From: Marsupella aquatica | Taxonomy: Eukaryota > Marchantiophyta | NCBI GenBank assembly: GCA_973895155.1 | Contig: OZ316899.1 | Location: 14,508,001 to 14,572,000, forward strand | Length of the DNA stretch: 64,000 nt | Direction: 5' to 3' | Part shown: in pieces, positions 10,721 through 23,064 of the stretch | How the letters are laid out: each line of letters begins with the position of its first letter | How positions within the stretch are numbered: position 1 is the first letter of the stretch | Position numbers and translations under genes: made by a program | The notes under the pieces: model-generated | What the model saw: the letters and a program-made list of their open reading frames with translations, nothing else | Databases searched by the model: none | What the model was told of the DNA's origin: nothing

Positions 10721-11743
10721 AGAGATAAATGACTATTTACTCCTTAATAACTCGATTTCATTCCCGTTAGGAGTGGATAAGATCGAAAAGACTGAATTAA
10801 CACAATTTGAGAAGTTTACACCAACATTCTTAGGTTGAAGAGATTTCTAATGATCTCCTTACCATAAGTGTTTAACCACAAACTCAAGTGGGTAATCCTT
10901 AGGATTCACAGTGTAATAATAAAAACTAGAATTAACAAAGATTGAAACTAGAGAGAGTAGGTAGGATGTTTCAAAGCGCAAGGAAATTGAATTTCGACCA
11001 TCACCACTCCTTCAATAAGGATTATGGCCTAATTTAAGATTCGGAAATCAACATTGTATATGCTTTTTGATTTCTCATAGCAACTCTTCTCCATCTCTTG
11101 AATTTAGAAGACAACAATGTAAATCAACCCGAGACACTTTTCTGGTCTTGCTTAAGACGGTACTAGGATACTCGAATTGGTTTACTTCTCCTACTATCCT
11201 TAAGATTGCTTATTTGAGTTTCACGTAAATTCCAATTTCTCTTTGGTGAATCTTCTATATGAATTGGTCACAGACCTTGCTGATCTTCCAATATCATCAT
11301 AGGCACACGCTAGTATTCATTGAATATTGCACAAAAACTCAAAGGGTTGCTAATCTTGAAACTTCTCTTTACTTAACCATGGTAAAAAGAAGGGAAGAAA
11401 AGGCATAGATTTCTCCAAAATCAGATGCATCTCTCTCTCCCAAGGTTGACTTTGGGTTCTCCTCCTTTTGTACTAAAAGTGGAGATTATGAAAAGACATG
11501 CCTCTTCAAAACCCAAGTCTAAATAAATATGTAAATAAAAGTGAACTATCCTAGACAAAAATGGAGTAGAGTCTCCAATGGATACACCAACAAAATATTG
11601 GAGTCTGCTTACTCATATACTAGTCTATATAGCTATTTCTAAGTCTAAACTAATGTGGCTCTAACTCTCTAAATATAACTCTATTCTGGTCCTAGCTTCT
11701 GGGAAGGAACCTCCTCAGGGTTAGCCATGGCAAGGGGTTCTGG
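10721..11743. other. Non-coding AT-rich kilobase, possibly LTR or leader
   Basis: No coding frame. It lies between two minus-strand accessory ORFs and could be the 3' LTR of the right-hand one, but neither terminal TG/CA nor a second copy could be fixed. Confidence 0.3.
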
Positions 11744-13498
11744 TCAAAGGAAAACTCCCTGCTGGCCAGTGGTAAAAGGGATGGACGGGTCAATATCCAT
11801 GTTCTCCTGATGGGCACTTGGGTCATGAGAATAAGTGTAAGAATGGGAGTGGAAGTGTGTACTGGGAGTGGGGAAACCAGGAGGGTTGAGGGGTGATGAG
11901 GGGCCAGTGGAATAGACTCCTTCATGAGGACTAGGAGAGAAAGATCTGGTAGTAAAGGCAGGAATCTCAGTATCAGCTAATAGCTCCTCTGTAGTCAAGT
12001 CACTCATCTCCCTTAAGGCTTCACAGGTCTTTGAGAGACCCGTAAGTGCATCATCTACTCTGGCACTCACATCTACCACTAAATGGTTAATCTTGGAGAA
12101 AAGGATGGGTGTGGTGTTCTTGGCCAAATACTCATCATAAATTTGGGCCTTAAGAAGATCCAGAGAAGCTATCTTAGTCAAAGGCTCAATCAGATCCAAA
12201 GATTGAGTGATACTGAGTTGGAGAGTATGCTCAAGCTCATTCTTCTTCTTACTCCTTTCCAACTGTTGTTTGAGTTCAGATACCTTCTTCTTGAGGAACT
12301 CATTCTCCTTCTCCAACTTCCTCTTATCTGTGGCATCACTCATGGTGGAGATCTTTTCAAGAATCTGCCCTGGTTTCACTCCTAACTTCTGAGAAATGTC
12401 AGTGATGGCCTTCTCCATCACAGTGGTCTTCCTCTTCACCTTCTGGAATGTATCTGAGATGATCTGGAAATCAGCTAGGGTGTCTAGGGAGGCATGGTCG
12501 GGTGCATCCGGAAATTCAGCCGGGTCGACGGAGTCTGGGTCGAGGTTCCGGGCAGCAGACCGGGTCTTTTGAGGATTTGTCTCTGCTGGTTCCTCATCCT
12601 CACTGTCATCAGAGGTGGCCTGGGTGATATCTGGATCTGCCTCTCCATACTTTATGAAGTTGAACTTGGCCAATAGTAATTTCTTCTCCTCTCTGAACAA
12701 AACTCCTTCAAAGCTATATAGATGTACCAGGTAGCAGGAGAGGGGAGTAGGACTCTTATTGGACAGGTTCTGTACCAACTTCCTTATCAAATCAAAGATA
12801 AGCTTAGCCCAGTTGACTTTTCTTTCTCTCTTGTAAGCAGCAACAATGGTAGAGCCAACTCCAACAATAACTCTTCGTGGCTTCTCAGGATATAGCAGGG
12901 GTAGCAGGAAGCTGAAGACTCGTTTCAAATCAGGATCCAAACACTTAGAAACATTGAACCCGTCCTTACTGTTGATGGCTCCTTTGAAGTAAGGAAAGAT
13001 TACATTGACAGCTCTCCCCACTGGACCTTCTCCTTCATCTTCCAATACAAAAGCTCCTGCAACCATCATCTGAGTCCATCGCTCAGGTCGGCCTCTAGAG
13101 GTATCCTTAAACTCAGCCGGACACTCCTTGGATCAGATCTCTCTGATCATATCTTTGCTCTGATCACTCCAGGGTAGCTCCATCAGAGACTCATAGCCCA
13201 TCATGAGCAAAGACTCCCTCAATTTGACCTTCTTAGCTTCACTGTCCGGAATAGCTAGCCTCAGAATTTTCATGGCAATGGGGACCTCCTTTCTCTTTGA
13301 TCGTCTCACAAGGGCTTTAACCGGAGTAGGTGCAGGTGATGTTGAGGTTGAATGCCCCTTAGAAACGCGAGAAGTGGACATTCCGGCTGGATCCGCCCCT
13401 TGCTCCATAGGATTTCTGGAAGTAGCAAATTGATTTTTGGTAAATGTTCTGCCTCCTCTACGGTGAGCTCTACAATGATGCGGCTTCAGAATGTTCAA
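11744..13498 (-). pseudogene. Retrotransposon accessory ORF (copy 3), one stop from open
   Basis: 13,498-13,133 and 13,069-11,744 lie in one frame, interrupted near 13,130 by a TGA (an arginine CGA to TGA change would explain it). Together they give about 585 codons. The family domain is clear: GYESLMELPW, RPERWTQMM, FSFLLPLLYPEKPRR, VNWAKLIF, CYLVHLYSFE. A basic coiled coil follows (EKENEFLKKKVSELKQQLE), preceded by LGVKPGQILEKI, a weak form of the short helical motif of copy 2. The tail is Ser/Pro-rich. No gag or pol lies beside it. Function unknown. Confidence 0.65.
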
Positions 13499-13709
13499 TC
13501 TCTTCGGTGTCGACCACTGGTAGAAATGTCCGGGTCGACCTGGCCGCAGCGTTTCTGATCAACTGACAAACTTTTCTGGAGAAGTGTATCAAGATTCCGT
13601 CAACCAAAATACAGGTGCATCTAACTTGGGGAAAAGCTAGACTCAATCGAGCTTGAAATGGTGATGTCCGGGTCGACCTGGCCTCCCTTCTCACAACCGA
13701 TGTATCCAC

Positions 13710-14225
13710 AATCAGGATCTTAAACTTCCTGCCTTCACTTCCAGCGGTGGAGTAGGCATTCCCCTCACAACGAATCAGTCAGTACCCTCATATCTAGGCT
13801 CTCATCATGCAATGCAAGATTGGTCCTATAATCCGGACCCAAGATCCTCTACCAAAAGGGTAGAGCCTCCTCACTCTACTGCTTAAATAGCCTAATGCGC
13901 TCGGGAGCTCCAAACCTACTAAGTTTGGCTTTGAGAGGTGTGAGAGGCCGGATCAACTCTCCTTCCTTATATCCGGATTCTACTTTGGTCGTGCCTGTGT
14001 TTGACTTATGGTTTTAAAAACTTTGGCAATGGACAACTGTTGTTCAGTAGAGTCGCGGTATAAGCTTTTATATCTCATCACGGCTTATAGTAAAAAGTTC
14101 TGGGTCGATCCTCCTTCTCTAATATCAATCCGGGTTGACCTGTGATGGGCTTGAAAGTCTCATACCACTTCAAGTAGTCTTCAGGTCCCTCTTCAGCCTC
14201 ATTTGAGATCTTAAACGTAAAAATT
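13710..14225. other. Degenerate sequence between accessory ORF relics
   Basis: The minus-strand frames are full of stops. Probably decayed coding or leader sequence of the flanking relics. Confidence 0.3.
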
Positions 14226-14777
14226 CTAAAATTTATGATTAGTTAACCCTTCTTTCATAAACATCCTTATCTCACACTGATGCAGCTTCCAACCGTGTTT
14301 ACTTTGTCGAACCCCTACAAAGATGGATTCATAAACTGACTCCCTTCCAGATACCAGATTAATCCCAGTCAAAGGACAAGGAAAAGCTCGGGAAAATAAA
14401 TCGATGTCCCATCGTTCCGGTTTGGCCCTCATTGTATCCTCCATACCTTCAAGATGCAGGGAACAATGCTGAAATCCCTGCAAGTACGTAGGAGAAATAG
14501 TGTTCCAGGGCATAAGGAGTCGTTTAAGATGCATCGCTTCCAATGCCTCGGCAAGTGCCATCAAATCCTGAGGAAGTGTTGGAAGTAGAGCTGATACTGC
14601 TCTTGGGAGGCCGTCGCCCACCACAAGGTCTTCATCACTTCCTGTGGGCGAAGTCATGGTGAACTTGTCAAAAACACAAGGGCGTAGAAACTCCCAAACT
14701 CCAAAGCACAAGGGCTCCAAAGCGCCAAAGGTGCAAAGGTGCCAAAGCGTAAAAGCGCAAAAGTGCCTTAGCTCCAC
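14226..14777 (-). pseudogene. N-terminal fragment of an accessory ORF (copy 4)
   Basis: The likely start is the Met of MTSPTGSDED (about 14,657). The segment ALEAMHLKRLLMPW followed by ERWDIDLFSRAF and SKHGWKLHQCE matches the order of blocks in the N-terminal part of copy 3 and of the 857-residue ORF (GLKKLLQLPW, SVWTEAL, RRNGWLAADC). The match stops where the hydrophobic domain should begin, so the gene is truncated. Confidence 0.5.
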
Positions 14778-15085
14778 TCGGGAAAAAGAAAAGATCGCGG
14801 CGCTGGGGGTAGACGTCGCGAGGTCCCCACTATAAGGGGTTTGGGGCTGCGTAGTTCTCTTCTTTGGTGCGCAGGGAGGATTAGGTCAATCCTCTTGGTT
14901 GATCTTGAGGTGTTGATCTTCTCTTCGAACTAACAGGTAGTCTCTAATCTATAGTTTAAGTGGAGTTTTAACTCCTAATAACTTCTAAGTTCCTATAACA
15001 CTACACAGAGTAGTTATAAAGTCTTTGTTAGTTACAAAAATTTAAAATTTTACTGTTTTTTATGATTCCTACTTAACCTACTATA
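14778..15085. other. Spacer with no recognised content
   Basis: AT-rich towards 15,060. Nothing supported. Confidence 0.3.
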
Positions 15086-16552
15086 TTACAGGGGTGTAGC
15101 CCGTGGTGCTGCGGGTTCAAGGTTTACCCGAGATGTGGTAGTCTGGTCGCTCGGTGCAGTATCTCCATGAGTGGGGGCGATGCTAGTTGGGGCCGAGGTG
15201 GCCATATTCTTCCCTCTAGCCTCCCGCCGTGCCTTGTACCAACCTAGGATGATGGCGATGTGACTCCCTAGATAGGTCTTTCCCTCGATAGGCATTCTTG
15301 TTTGAGCCTGCTTAAGCTCCCCCAAGAACCAACGACTGAAGAATTGGGCCCAGTTTTGCCGCTTGTACTATTCCACCTGTACAATTGTACAGAGGGAAAT
15401 CTCAGACCGCGGTTCAATCATGTGTAGGGTAGTCCATATGAAGTTTAGCCACTCCATACAGACCAAGTTGGTACATGACCCTTGCTTATACCCGTTGTTC
15501 ATCCTGCCCTTGGGTTTGAAATGCCGGGGTGTATACTTCTTATCCTAGATCCAAAGTTCAACCGACATGGGCCCGGTTGGCAGACAAAAGATTTGCGCCA
15601 ATTGATACTCCGTGAGTGATAGAGTATGCCCCGATACCTTGGTGGCAGGCGCATCAATGTCAAAATTGGAGATGAACTTGTAGACCTCCCTTGCCCCGGC
15701 AGCGTTAGGCCTCCATAGTAAATGAGCAAACTGCTCCAACTTATGCTCCTTAAGGTAGTCCGCGTGGTCCAATTTCTTGATTGCAGACGAGACTACCTTG
15801 GGGACGTGGATTACCTACAGCAGGTTTGGCTGCTGGTGATCGGCGGCCCATCGGGACTGGTTATTGGATGGCTGGTTGGCCAGGGCAAAAGCGGGTAAGG
15901 GGGCGGTGTTATTCCGCGTAGTTGGCTTTGGGCCCGGCGTATTCCTAGCGCGCTTACGAGAGCTTTGCTCTAGTTGCAAACTAACACCTCCCTTGGAACC
16001 TGAGGAACACTCGGTGTTGTTCATCGGACGGACTTGGGCCTGGTTTGGGGGTATGCTAGTAGCCGGAGTAATAGGCCAAGTGGCTAGGGGCGCCGATGGG
16101 GTAGCCATATCCTAGTTGAAGGCATTGGAGCTCTCATTGAGAAACATGAGATTACGCACCGCTTTCCATTGTCTACTGATGTCCTCTTTGCCCCTCTCGG
16201 CCGCAATCTGTTGCTTGATGTAACTTGGGATTTTGTTGAACTCCGCCTGAGTTAGCTTCTGACTACCCTTTAGCCTAAAGAACTTTGTAGGGACCTCAAG
16301 AATTGCTTCCGCTATCAATCTGAATCCCTCCTCGCTATTGTATAGCTTGGTAATGTAGTCCCGTAGCTCATTGTAGCTAGAATCCCTAGTAAGCGTTGCC
16401 TTCTCGCAGTTAATCTGTGCTACCTTGGCCACCAATTTTGTGTATCTTTGTTTGTAGGAGGCTTTCTTGGGGCAAGAATACCAATCAGTCTTTGAGAGCT
16501 TAGCGCCTACCTTGCCCAACAAGGTCCAAAATCCAAGAGCTGTAAGGGTCAT
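15086..16552 (-). pseudogene. Plant transposon-protein-like ORF with four in-frame TAG codons
   Basis: A single frame runs from 16,552 to 15,086 and is broken only by TAG, near 16,112, 15,815, 15,545 and 15,368; each could derive from CAG. The first part is helical with coiled-coil character (YKQRYTKLVAKVAQ). The middle is Ser/Pro/Asn-rich. The last part contains VYKFISNFDID, SGHTLSLTEYQLAQIFCLP, which resembles the plant transposon protein domain seen in ORFs of Tat/Athila-like elements. The assignment is tentative. It ends about 360 bases from the CACTA boundary. Confidence 0.5.
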
Positions 16553-16910
16553 ACTAACTTTTGCAGTCCGCTCATTGAGTCTGCTTCCCCGGCCTCCTTA
16601 CTCTTGGAGTCGATGGTCCCTGATTGCTTGTGAAGACCTTCCCCGCTCCAACTAAATCTTGTCACAATACGCGCTTAACCCTTGATATTCTTTGAAAGTG
16701 AGCTCGATCAAGGCAAAATGCGAGAGCGACCGACGACGTCCACAAATCCTTGAAAGCGCAAAAGGGCAAATAGGTTGCCGTGCCATCGACTAGGTTCTTA
16801 TGGGGGCTCCTGGGCAAGCTTGGGCGCGAGAGTGCCAAGGTCGTTAGTTGTCATGAATTGCTTGAGGTTGGACGTCTCGGTCCAAGCATGATCCTCCCTA
16901 ATGGATGTTT
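16553..16910. other. Upstream remnant of the 15-16.5 kb ORF
   Basis: The minus strand shows broken continuation (ELTFKEYQGLSAYCDK) with stops. It forms the left flank of the CACTA insertion. Confidence 0.35.
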
Positions 16911-16913
16911 ACT
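16911..16913. repeat. Left 3-bp target duplication of the CACTA element
   Basis: ACT directly before CACTACTACA; the same ACT follows the right terminus at 41,333-41,335. Three bases is the usual duplication length of CACTA elements. Confidence 0.8.
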
Positions 16914-16929
16914 CACTACTACATATTTG

Positions 16930-17465
16930 CCAATTTTGCGAAGGCATTTTACAAGAGGAAGAAAACTTTGCAAGATTAATCTCATCGCTAAACTTGCGAT
17001 ACGATACGCATCGCACTTAGCGAATCTACACACATCGCAACACATAATTGCGAAACTTAGACCATCGCAACATTTTACGACACTTCACGTATCGCAAAAC
17101 ATTTCCGAAGCAATTACCATTGAACAAGTTAGCGATCTTTACCGCTTCGCAAATTCATTGAGATGCGCAGGAAAACTAAATAGTTGCGAATATTTAAGCA
17201 TCTCAAAATATTTTGCGAGTCTTATTGTCTCGCAAATGAGCGATGTTTGTGGAATGGCTAACTTGCGATAGTAATAGGCTCGCAAATCCTGTGCCTGTCT
17301 AGGGTCTCATTTTGTGAATGTTTTGGTTTCGCAACTTTGAGATGGTGGTATCTTTGGAAGTTTGCGATGAGGGGATGATGGCAATTAGGGAGCAGTTAAG
17401 TATCGCAAATGTAGTGATGAGTTTGCGGGTGTAGGGGTTTCGCAAGATGTTTCGCAAAATATTAT
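16930..17465. repeat. Left subterminal TTGCGA/TCGCAA array of the CACTA element
   Basis: Roughly eighteen copies of the hexamer in both orientations, often as TTGCGAAG or CATCGCAA. In maize En/Spm, comparable subterminal arrays bind TNPA; here the tnpA-like product is the natural candidate ligand (inference). Confidence 0.8.
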
Positions 17466-18120
17466 GAGCGCTTCAAAGAGGTGGAAAAGGAATGGGATTG
17501 GGGAGGGAGGGTAAAGGAGGGTGGATACATGTAATTTTTAGGGAGGGACAATGAAAAGGAGGAGGAAGGGAATGGGGCTAGGAGGGACAAGGAACGGAGG
17601 GATCCAAGAGGGAGGATACAGGTTTAGGGGGCACAAGGAAATGAGGGAGGAGGAAGGGTATGTAGATATAGTTTTAGGGAGGGTTTGGATTTAGGGAGTG
17701 AAAATAAAAAGGAGGGAGTTTAGGGTTTAGAGAGGGACAAGGAAAGGAGGGAGGGTATTGGTTTAGAGAGGGACAAGGAAATGAGGGAGGTTTAAGGGTA
17801 TAGGTTTAGGAGGGAGGAGAGAAGCTAGGTTGTATAGGTAAGAGTGGGGGATAGGGGTGGAAAGTAAGGAAAGTATAGGGTTGAAATAGAAAGGGGTTGG
17901 GACAAGGAGAGGAAGGAGGAAGGAGGGTTTAATAAGAGGGACAGACAATGAAAGAAAGGAGGAGGGAGGTGGGTACAAGTAATAAGGAGAACGGCTAGGG
18001 GGGGATTAGGAAAGCATGGAGGATAGAGGACTACAAGCAACATGAGTTTTCTTTGCATAAAGTCTACCAAAAGGTGTGGTGAGTGTGGGGTAGGGATGGG
18101 AGATATAGAAAACAACATTT
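17466..18120. repeat. Purine-rich low-complexity tract
   Basis: The plus strand is dominated by GGGAGG, GGAGGAAGG and AGGGAGGGT words with very few pyrimidine runs. The minus-strand open frames here are products of this bias. It lies between the subterminal array and the 3' end of the tnp2 unit. Confidence 0.7.
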
Positions 18121-18260
18121 GAAAATGATATACTTACAAAACATAAGTTTATTGATAATTGAGAAGCACATATTTCTCCATTCTACCGAGAAGAGAAATC
18201 TTCATATCATCAAATCTAACTATATATCCGTGTAGCTATATATCCACAAACACAGACCCC

Positions 18261-21200
18261 TCAAACTTGGTCCTCATCATCTTCAGGTTGGGACACAACC
18301 AGAATATCAGGCTTTTCCCCAACGATTGAACGAGACCGTGGCACATATGTGATGACAAGTGACCATTCCTCTGGGTTTGGGGGGTATGGAATATAGAAAC
18401 ATTGTTCCACATGACTTGGAAAAGTGAACGGCTCTGATGTTTGCCAATGAGATGGCTGGAAACTAGTGGCAGACGTCTTCAGTCGTGTAAATCCACACTC
18501 ATCTTGAACCACAGTAGGATTGTTACCTGCAAGGTTCACTTTGAACCACTTGCACTTGAGGACATACTCTTCAAACTTTGATTGTGCATCTAAGATATCA
18601 CTAGAATCTCTTCTACCTTTCCATAATGTGGCACAACATCTCGAATAATATTTGTGTCATGGCGACTGCTGCGGGAATCTTGAGAGAATTGTCCTTGAAC
18701 TCCACAATCAAAGGTACGACCCCTCTTCTCATCAAGGGAAGAAATCCTAAAATCCATCAAACCATAAGGATATGTTACACAAAAATAGACACAAACATAT
18801 TCCAATTAATTGAACACACCAAGAAACTGCCTCTTCAATATACGTGCTTGTATTACAAATGAATTAAATTAAACCAAGTGATTCAAATCAAAGGTTACTA
18901 AGGTAGATGGAGATCACCTGAAATGTCTTCCTTGTGTCCACATTGCTGTCCTTGTTGTAACCACTCTCAAGGGACCATGAACAATGGTACGAACATCATC
19001 TGTGATAGCCGGAAAATGTAATACACTCTCTCCCCTGACCACCATGTCATCCACCTCAACTAACTTCTCCTTCATATAGTCAAGGTACTTTGGAAAAATC
19101 CTTGGTCTTGTGCTGTTACTTTTGGCATCCTCATAGAAATCCCTCCATTCTTCCATGATAGTGCTGTTACTCAACATGAATGTGGTCAGTTGTTTCACCT
19201 CCACTGGTGTCAACATGCGAGTTTTCCTAGCACCTGTTAAACGATCCTCTTCATCTTCCCTCTCCTCTACCCAAGTACGGGGAGAGGTACAATCAATTGT
19301 GGCCAATATGTTACTACAATAGAACATACTCTCAGCTGCTAAGTATCCTGTAGCCATGCTTCCCTCAACCCGTGCACGGTTACGTACATAACCTTTTAAC
19401 ACTGCCATGTATCGTTCTAGCCAATACATCCACCGACAATGCACAGGACCTGCAATGGCCACCTCATGAACAAGATGAACAAGTAAATGCACTTGACAGT
19501 CAAAAAAGGAAGGAGGAAGGGCCTTCTCCAACTTGCATACCACCTCTGCTGCCAAAACCTCCATCCCAGGGATCTCATCAGTATATATCTCCTTAGAGCA
19601 TACCCATCTCAATAGTTTTCCCAATGACCAAAGGGCATCTTGCACTTCTTCACTTGCCAAACCTATTATGGCCACAGGCAATATGTGCTGCAATAACCTA
19701 TGGTAGTCATGTGTCTTGAGATACCTTGGCCACTTATGATTGTCCTCCATCCCAAAGGCCTTTCGGAGATTGACACCATAACCAGTAGGAAACCGCATGT
19801 CTCCTATGCGATTCCGAAACTCCCTTCTCTGGCCAATAGGAAGCACCCATGGAGCTGAAGGTCGATGCTCGATCCCTGTGATAGGATCACTTATGACCCA
19901 CACGTCTGGATGCATCTCAAGATCCTCACAAGCCTCCCTGAAGTTAGTGTCTTTCTCTCCATAGAAAGCCTTTATCAAAGCCTTTCCCACATTTCCCTCA
20001 ATGTGCATGGGGTCTAATAGATGGCGGATCTTCAACTCACCCCAATAGGGCAAAGTGGTTAATATACTCCACCTTGTCAAGCCACTACCGTCAAATTGCA
20101 TGGGATCCTCTGGGTCTGCCACTCTTGCAGCCATGTCTTTCCAGTGTGTAAAAGTTGTTGGCTCAGGTACATCACGCTCGTCACCAAAGGGCATATCAAT
20201 AGAGGAAAATAGTAGTGGGTCACGCCTCATCTGATGTCCCATTGGAAGAAACTTTGTATGCCCAAGATAAACAATCTTGCGAAGATGTGATGAATACTTG
20301 GCTACATCACCAAGGCTTGGGCCACAAGTGGAGCAAGCCTTGTAGCCTTGGGTTTGCAACCCACTCACAAAGCCAAATCCTGGTCATATAAACACACATT
20401 ATGTTAGGATTAGCACATGGAAATGAGGGGATACCATGCATTAGAATATGATGCATTTAAACAACAAAGTTCTTACCTGGGTAGTCATGCATGGTCCACA
20501 TACAAACCCCTTTGAGTTTGAAAACCCGTGGGGTACCCCCTGTAGTCTTTCGACCATCATATGCCCATACTCCTTCCCATAATTTCTGGAGTTCCTGAAC
20601 CAGTAATGTCAAATAGGTGTCCATGTTCTTCACCTTCTTTGGCCCTGGGATAATCAAAGATAGCAACAAAAAACCCTTTTTCATGGACAACCATGGTGGA
20701 AGGTTGTAATTCATGAGAACCACAGGCCAGACCGATGTAGGTCTCCCCTTCCCTCCAAGTGAATGAGGGCTAACTCCATCTGATGCCAACCCCAGTCGCA
20801 CATGCCGAGGGTCACGCTCAAAATCTGGCCATGTTGATTCCACATGTTTATGAGCAGGAGAGTCAACTGGTAATCGCATGACACCGGGCTCCGAACGATG
20901 TTTCTTGTGCCATACCATCAACTCGGCCAAGTCAGAACATCTATACATGTGCAACAAGCGAGGAATTATGGGGAACCAACGAACTGCTTTCCTTGGTACC
21001 TTCTGGGTTAGCATGTTTGGCTCATACCGTGGCTCATGATACACTGTGCATTCTGTGATATGGGCTGTATCCCCGTGAAATAACATGCAATCATTCACAC
21101 AGGCATGAATAATATGGTAATCCATGCCAATGGATGAGAGAACCTTCTTTGCATCCTTCCAGGTCCCTCGCAACACATTCTCCGAGGGTAACATCAAGTC

Positions 21201-21653
21201 ATGACAATATTCAAATATGTCTGATAACATAGAATTGCTTGTCTTGTGTTTGGCTTGAATGTTCAAGAGCCCCAATATGGCAGAAAGACGGCTCAACCGA
21301 GCACCCTCAAAAATAGGTGTTCGAGCATGTTCCTCTGCCTCTTTCCATTGTTGTTGTCCCTCTGGAGTATGTTGTGGCCGTGGGTCATTTGAAGGGCCAA
21401 CCTCATCACCAATGTGAGGCACATCATCCTCAACATCGGCACCAAACCAATCAACCATGAAGTCATCCATGGCTCTATCTTGATCATGCATGACCTGGTC
21501 ATCAGTCCGAGGTGCGGCTTCCTCATCAGCACCACCTACATCATTACTTGATGAGGAATCACCCTCTGATGGTTCTCCCTCTTCTGGCATACCCATCTCC
21601 CGATATGTTGCTCTCAACCTTCGTGGTAACATTTGTTGAGATGGTTGCGCATT
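18261..21653 (-). CDS. tnp2: CACTA transposase Tnp2 (spliced; frameshift in last exon)
   Basis: Predicted exons are 21,653-20,477, 20,379-18,918 and 18,746-18,261, joined at GT/AG sites that keep frame (CCCAG/GTAAGA, CCAG/GATTTG; TTCAG/GTGATC, TTTTAG/GATTTC). The product has the acidic N-terminal part, a tnp2 core (GLASDGVSPH, LLLSLIIPGPK, WTMHDYPG-FGFVSG), a DUF4218 segment (LPPSFFDCQVHLLVHLV, RWMYWLERYM, GYVRNRARVEGS) and a DUF4216-like end (VLKCKWFKVNL). The last exon needs a one-base correction near 18,600, where a TAG at 18,590 ends one frame, so this copy may lack the C-terminus. The acceptor at 21,654 joins in phase 0 to the exon at 23,064-22,807, giving a Cys-rich N-terminus (LCDCTRC, YVCAQHIERYGRH). 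Transposition of the element is the expected role. Confidence 0.88.
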
Positions 21654-21864
21654 CTATGCACATTACAACCAAAAAACCTCCTCATGTATATTTGACCAAG
21701 TACAACAAATTAAAATAGACTTAACACCATTCATTCAAGACATTAAGAATTAAAGTAAATGCATGGGCTAAAACCTTATTACTCCAAAATGAGCCCAAAG
21801 GCCATATATATAATAGTAAATGGGAAGTCCAAAATAGGTGCAAGAGGATAAAGGACATGATTTC

Positions 21865-23064
21865 CTAATCCCACTCATAGTGTGTGAATAACTCATCTTC
21901 TTCTCTAATGGTCCTAGTAGCAAGAACTAAGCAATGGTCCTTATGATATGTCGTGCCATATGGTGCCGGCATTGGACCATCAGTAAAAACCCACTCACAA
22001 TTGGCCCTACGCTTGGGCCAAGTCCCCACAATACTATTTATGAAACCAGCAATATTCCCATTACGTATGGGATCGCCATCTATCACCCGCTGCTCACTAT
22101 ACCTTCTAGTGCTACCATCAAAAGTATCCATCTCTAGAGCATATGTTTTCCACTCAGGATGTTGTGCAAGGATCATGTTCCAATGTCTTCTCTTGTAGAT
22201 GGGTCCACCGTATGGGAACAAAGTAGGACCCTCTCTACCACGAACACTTGACCCACCCTCCTCATCCATGATGATATCCTCACAAGAAAATACTCCATAT
22301 CCATGTCTCTCTCCAAGTGTGGAAGTTTTCACAATCCAACGTCTACCCCAAACCACAATCTCCTCATCAAAATCTGTAAAATAAGGCAAGCCAAGAGTGA
22401 TAGGTTCCCAATCCTTGATGATAGAGGCACACTTGCCAGTGAATGAACAAACACCCCACCTACCCTGAACTAGTGTTCTGGATGGGTCATTGGGTGCTCG
22501 TGGCCTCCTGTTGGATTGGGGCCTGGACCGGGGTCTTCGTGTCTCAGTGGGCACATGAGGGTGTTCCCCTTTTGTCCCATGACTGGTACTAATTCCCAAA
22601 CCCAAGGCTTGTGAAAGTGCATTGCCTATAGCATCTAAAACTCCTTGTGATGGGACATAGGGTGGTGGTGTCACCAATCTACGCATACTGGATCCCTATT
22701 CCATGCAAACACCCACAAACAACCAAATGTGTAAACCATATGTGTAAACATTGATTCACCTCTAAAAATAACAATAAAGAACGGCAATCAATTGAAACAA
22801 ACTTACCATATGGGATGAAGAAGCCCCGGGAGTAAGACCTCTATGACGTCCATATCTCTCAATATGTTGAGCACACACATAAGATTTTTGAGAAATTTGG
22901 CCCACACATCTGGTGCAGTCACAAAGTCTTCGGGGTGGACCACGAGGACCGGTAACCTCGGGCTGAGGAGGAGGGGGTATATCGTCATCGGAGGAGTACT
23001 CACTACTGGATAGTTCAGAGGAAGAGGACATATCCACTGCCACATTACATTGCATGTAGGGCAT
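21865..23064 (-). CDS. SET-domain protein encoded inside the CACTA element
   Basis: Exon 1 is 23,064-22,807, ending HM/GTAAGT; exon 2 is 22,695-21,865 after the acceptor AATAG/GGATCC. Phase is 0 and the product is about 362 residues. Exon 1 contributes a Ser/acidic stretch and a Cys-rich LCDCTRC...YVCAQH segment. Exon 2 shows SET features in order: GYGVFSCEDI, LFPYGG, VIDGDPIRNGNIAGFINS, ANCEW and CLVLATRTIREEDELFTHYEWD. These correspond to the GxGVxA start, YxG, GNxARFxNH, and ATRxIxxGEEL...Y of SET methyltransferases. The canonical NHSC becomes NSIV, so activity is uncertain. A histone or protein lysine methyltransferase role is inferred. It has no frameshift or stop. Confidence 0.8.
22807..23064 (-). 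other. Shared first exon for tnp2 and SET transcripts
   Basis: The exon ends in phase 0 at ...SSHM. It can join either the SET exon (GSSMRRL) or the tnp2 exon (NAQPSQQMLPRR) with an open frame in both cases. En/Spm elements are known to make different proteins from one transcript by alternative splicing, so this arrangement is plausible. Confidence 0.6.

Noticed and set aside
17763-18118. Minus-strand open frames rich in Pro, Leu and Ser
   Set aside because: They arise from the purine-rich tract on the other strand and have no protein motif.
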